64,000 nt of DNA, taken from Flavobacterium sp. WV_118_3. Lineage in GTDB: Bacteria > Bacteroidota > Bacteroidia > Flavobacteriales > Flavobacteriaceae. The translations under genes and the position numbers were made by a program. This document shows, in pieces, positions 63,712 through 64,000 of the stretch (positions are counted from its first letter, which is position 1; each line of letters begins with the position of its first letter). The notes below the pieces were generated by a model. It saw nothing but the letters and a program-made list of their open reading frames with translations. It was not told the DNA's origin and made no database searches. The stretch covers positions 3,789,967-3,853,966 of the forward strand of contig NZ_CP156060.1 of assembly GCF_039778605.1 (NCBI RefSeq), read 5' to 3'.

Positions 63712-64000
63712 ATGTTAAAGAAAATCCTAAAAGGTTTCGGTATCTTTTTACTGTTATCGATAATTACGCTGGCGGCGGTTCCGTTTATGTTTAAAGACAA
63801 AATCAAGGAGTTGGTTGCCAAAGCCATTAATGAAAATGTAGATGCCAAAGTCGCTTTTGAAGATGTGGATCTTAGTTTGTTTAAAAGCTTTCCGAATGCA
63901 AACATTACGATCGATAAGATCAGTGTGATCAATAAAGCACCGTTCGAAGGCGATACACTTTTTTATTCTGGTGAAGTAAACTTAAAAATGTCGATTAAGG
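63712..64000 (+). CDS. AsmA-family protein, N-terminal part (cut by window end)
   Basis: The ATG at 63712 opens a frame of 96 codons to the end of the window. The visible part has one N-terminal membrane helix (LKGFGIFLLLSIITLAAVPF) followed by FKDKIKELVAKAINENVDAK and a beta-strand pattern VDLSLFKSFPNANITIDKI, characteristic of AsmA/TamB-like proteins. These bridge the periplasm and take part in lipid transport to the outer membrane. Usual length is 700-1100 residues, so most of the gene lies outside. It is preceded by a terminator and has its own promoter region (63673-63711). Confidence 0.85.
   Translation, partial: MLKKILKGFGIFLLLSIITLAAVPFMFKDKIKELVAKAINENVDAKVAFEDVDLSLFKSFPNANITIDKISVINKAPFEGDTLFYSGEVNLKMSIK

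Overview
The window looks like a chromosomal stretch of a member of the Flavobacteriaceae (Bacteroidota), probably Flavobacterium or a close relative. The signs are a low-GC, A-rich translation-start context without clear Shine-Dalgarno sequences, TAnnTTTG-type -7 promoter elements, a fused folK/deoxynucleoside kinase gene, zeaxanthin-type carotenoid genes and very large RHS proteins of the Bacteroidota type. The genus is an inference; there is no rRNA in the window.

Layout. (1) 1-7200: the end of an unknown gene, an AAA+ ATPase of the kind found in extracellular contractile injection system (eCIS) loci, a 1421-residue effector-like protein ending in a putative RGH-type (beta-beta-alpha metal) nuclease, and a probable immunity gene. 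(2) 7250-8822, minus strand: a three-gene HipB/HipS/HipT toxin-antitoxin unit with three operator palindromes spaced exactly 40 bp apart. (3) 9207-38250: a polymorphic-toxin island. An operon of a lipoprotein, a 2029-residue secreted protein and two small secreted proteins leads into a 3733-residue RHS protein with its immunity gene. Five promoterless cassettes follow. Each repeats all or part of a ~335-bp RHS core, then has a different toxin tip and a different immunity gene, and cassettes are separated by REP-like palindromes and near-identical hairpin terminators. Recognisable tips are a zinc metallopeptidase, a papain/NlpC-like cysteine hydrolase and a GH108-type muramidase. The last is paired with an LprI-type lysozyme inhibitor, and most cassette immunity proteins carry export signals or lipoboxes, so the targets are probably periplasmic. 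(4) 38416-38950: an XRE regulator and a degenerate repeat.

(5) 39005-54334: two paralogous carotenoid clusters facing away from each other. Each has marR, crtI (desaturase), crtB (phytoene synthase), crtZ (hydroxylase) and a lycopene cyclase, enough for zeaxanthin from GGPP. Between them lie a DUF2805-like gene and two SDR-type oxidoreductases. The right-hand cluster also carries a secreted HIUase-like protein, a fasciclin lipoprotein, an SRPBCC protein and a TspO-like protein. A shared 18-bp palindrome, close to TAGTATA-N4-TATACTA, sits at four promoters and is the likely MarR operator.

(6) 54703-64000: ordinary chromosome, with a YtcJ-like amidohydrolase lipoprotein, a tRNA-like relic, tRNA-Leu(TAA), tRNA-Gly(GCC), mutS, a SpoU-type RNA methyltransferase, folK-dNK, sppA and the start of an AsmA-family gene.

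The most unusual content is the RHS island, a stored repertoire of toxin/immunity modules that could be moved onto the expressed RHS gene by recombination in the shared core. The second is the pair of carotenoid clusters under what looks like one MarR regulon. All family names are from reading motifs by eye; no search was run.
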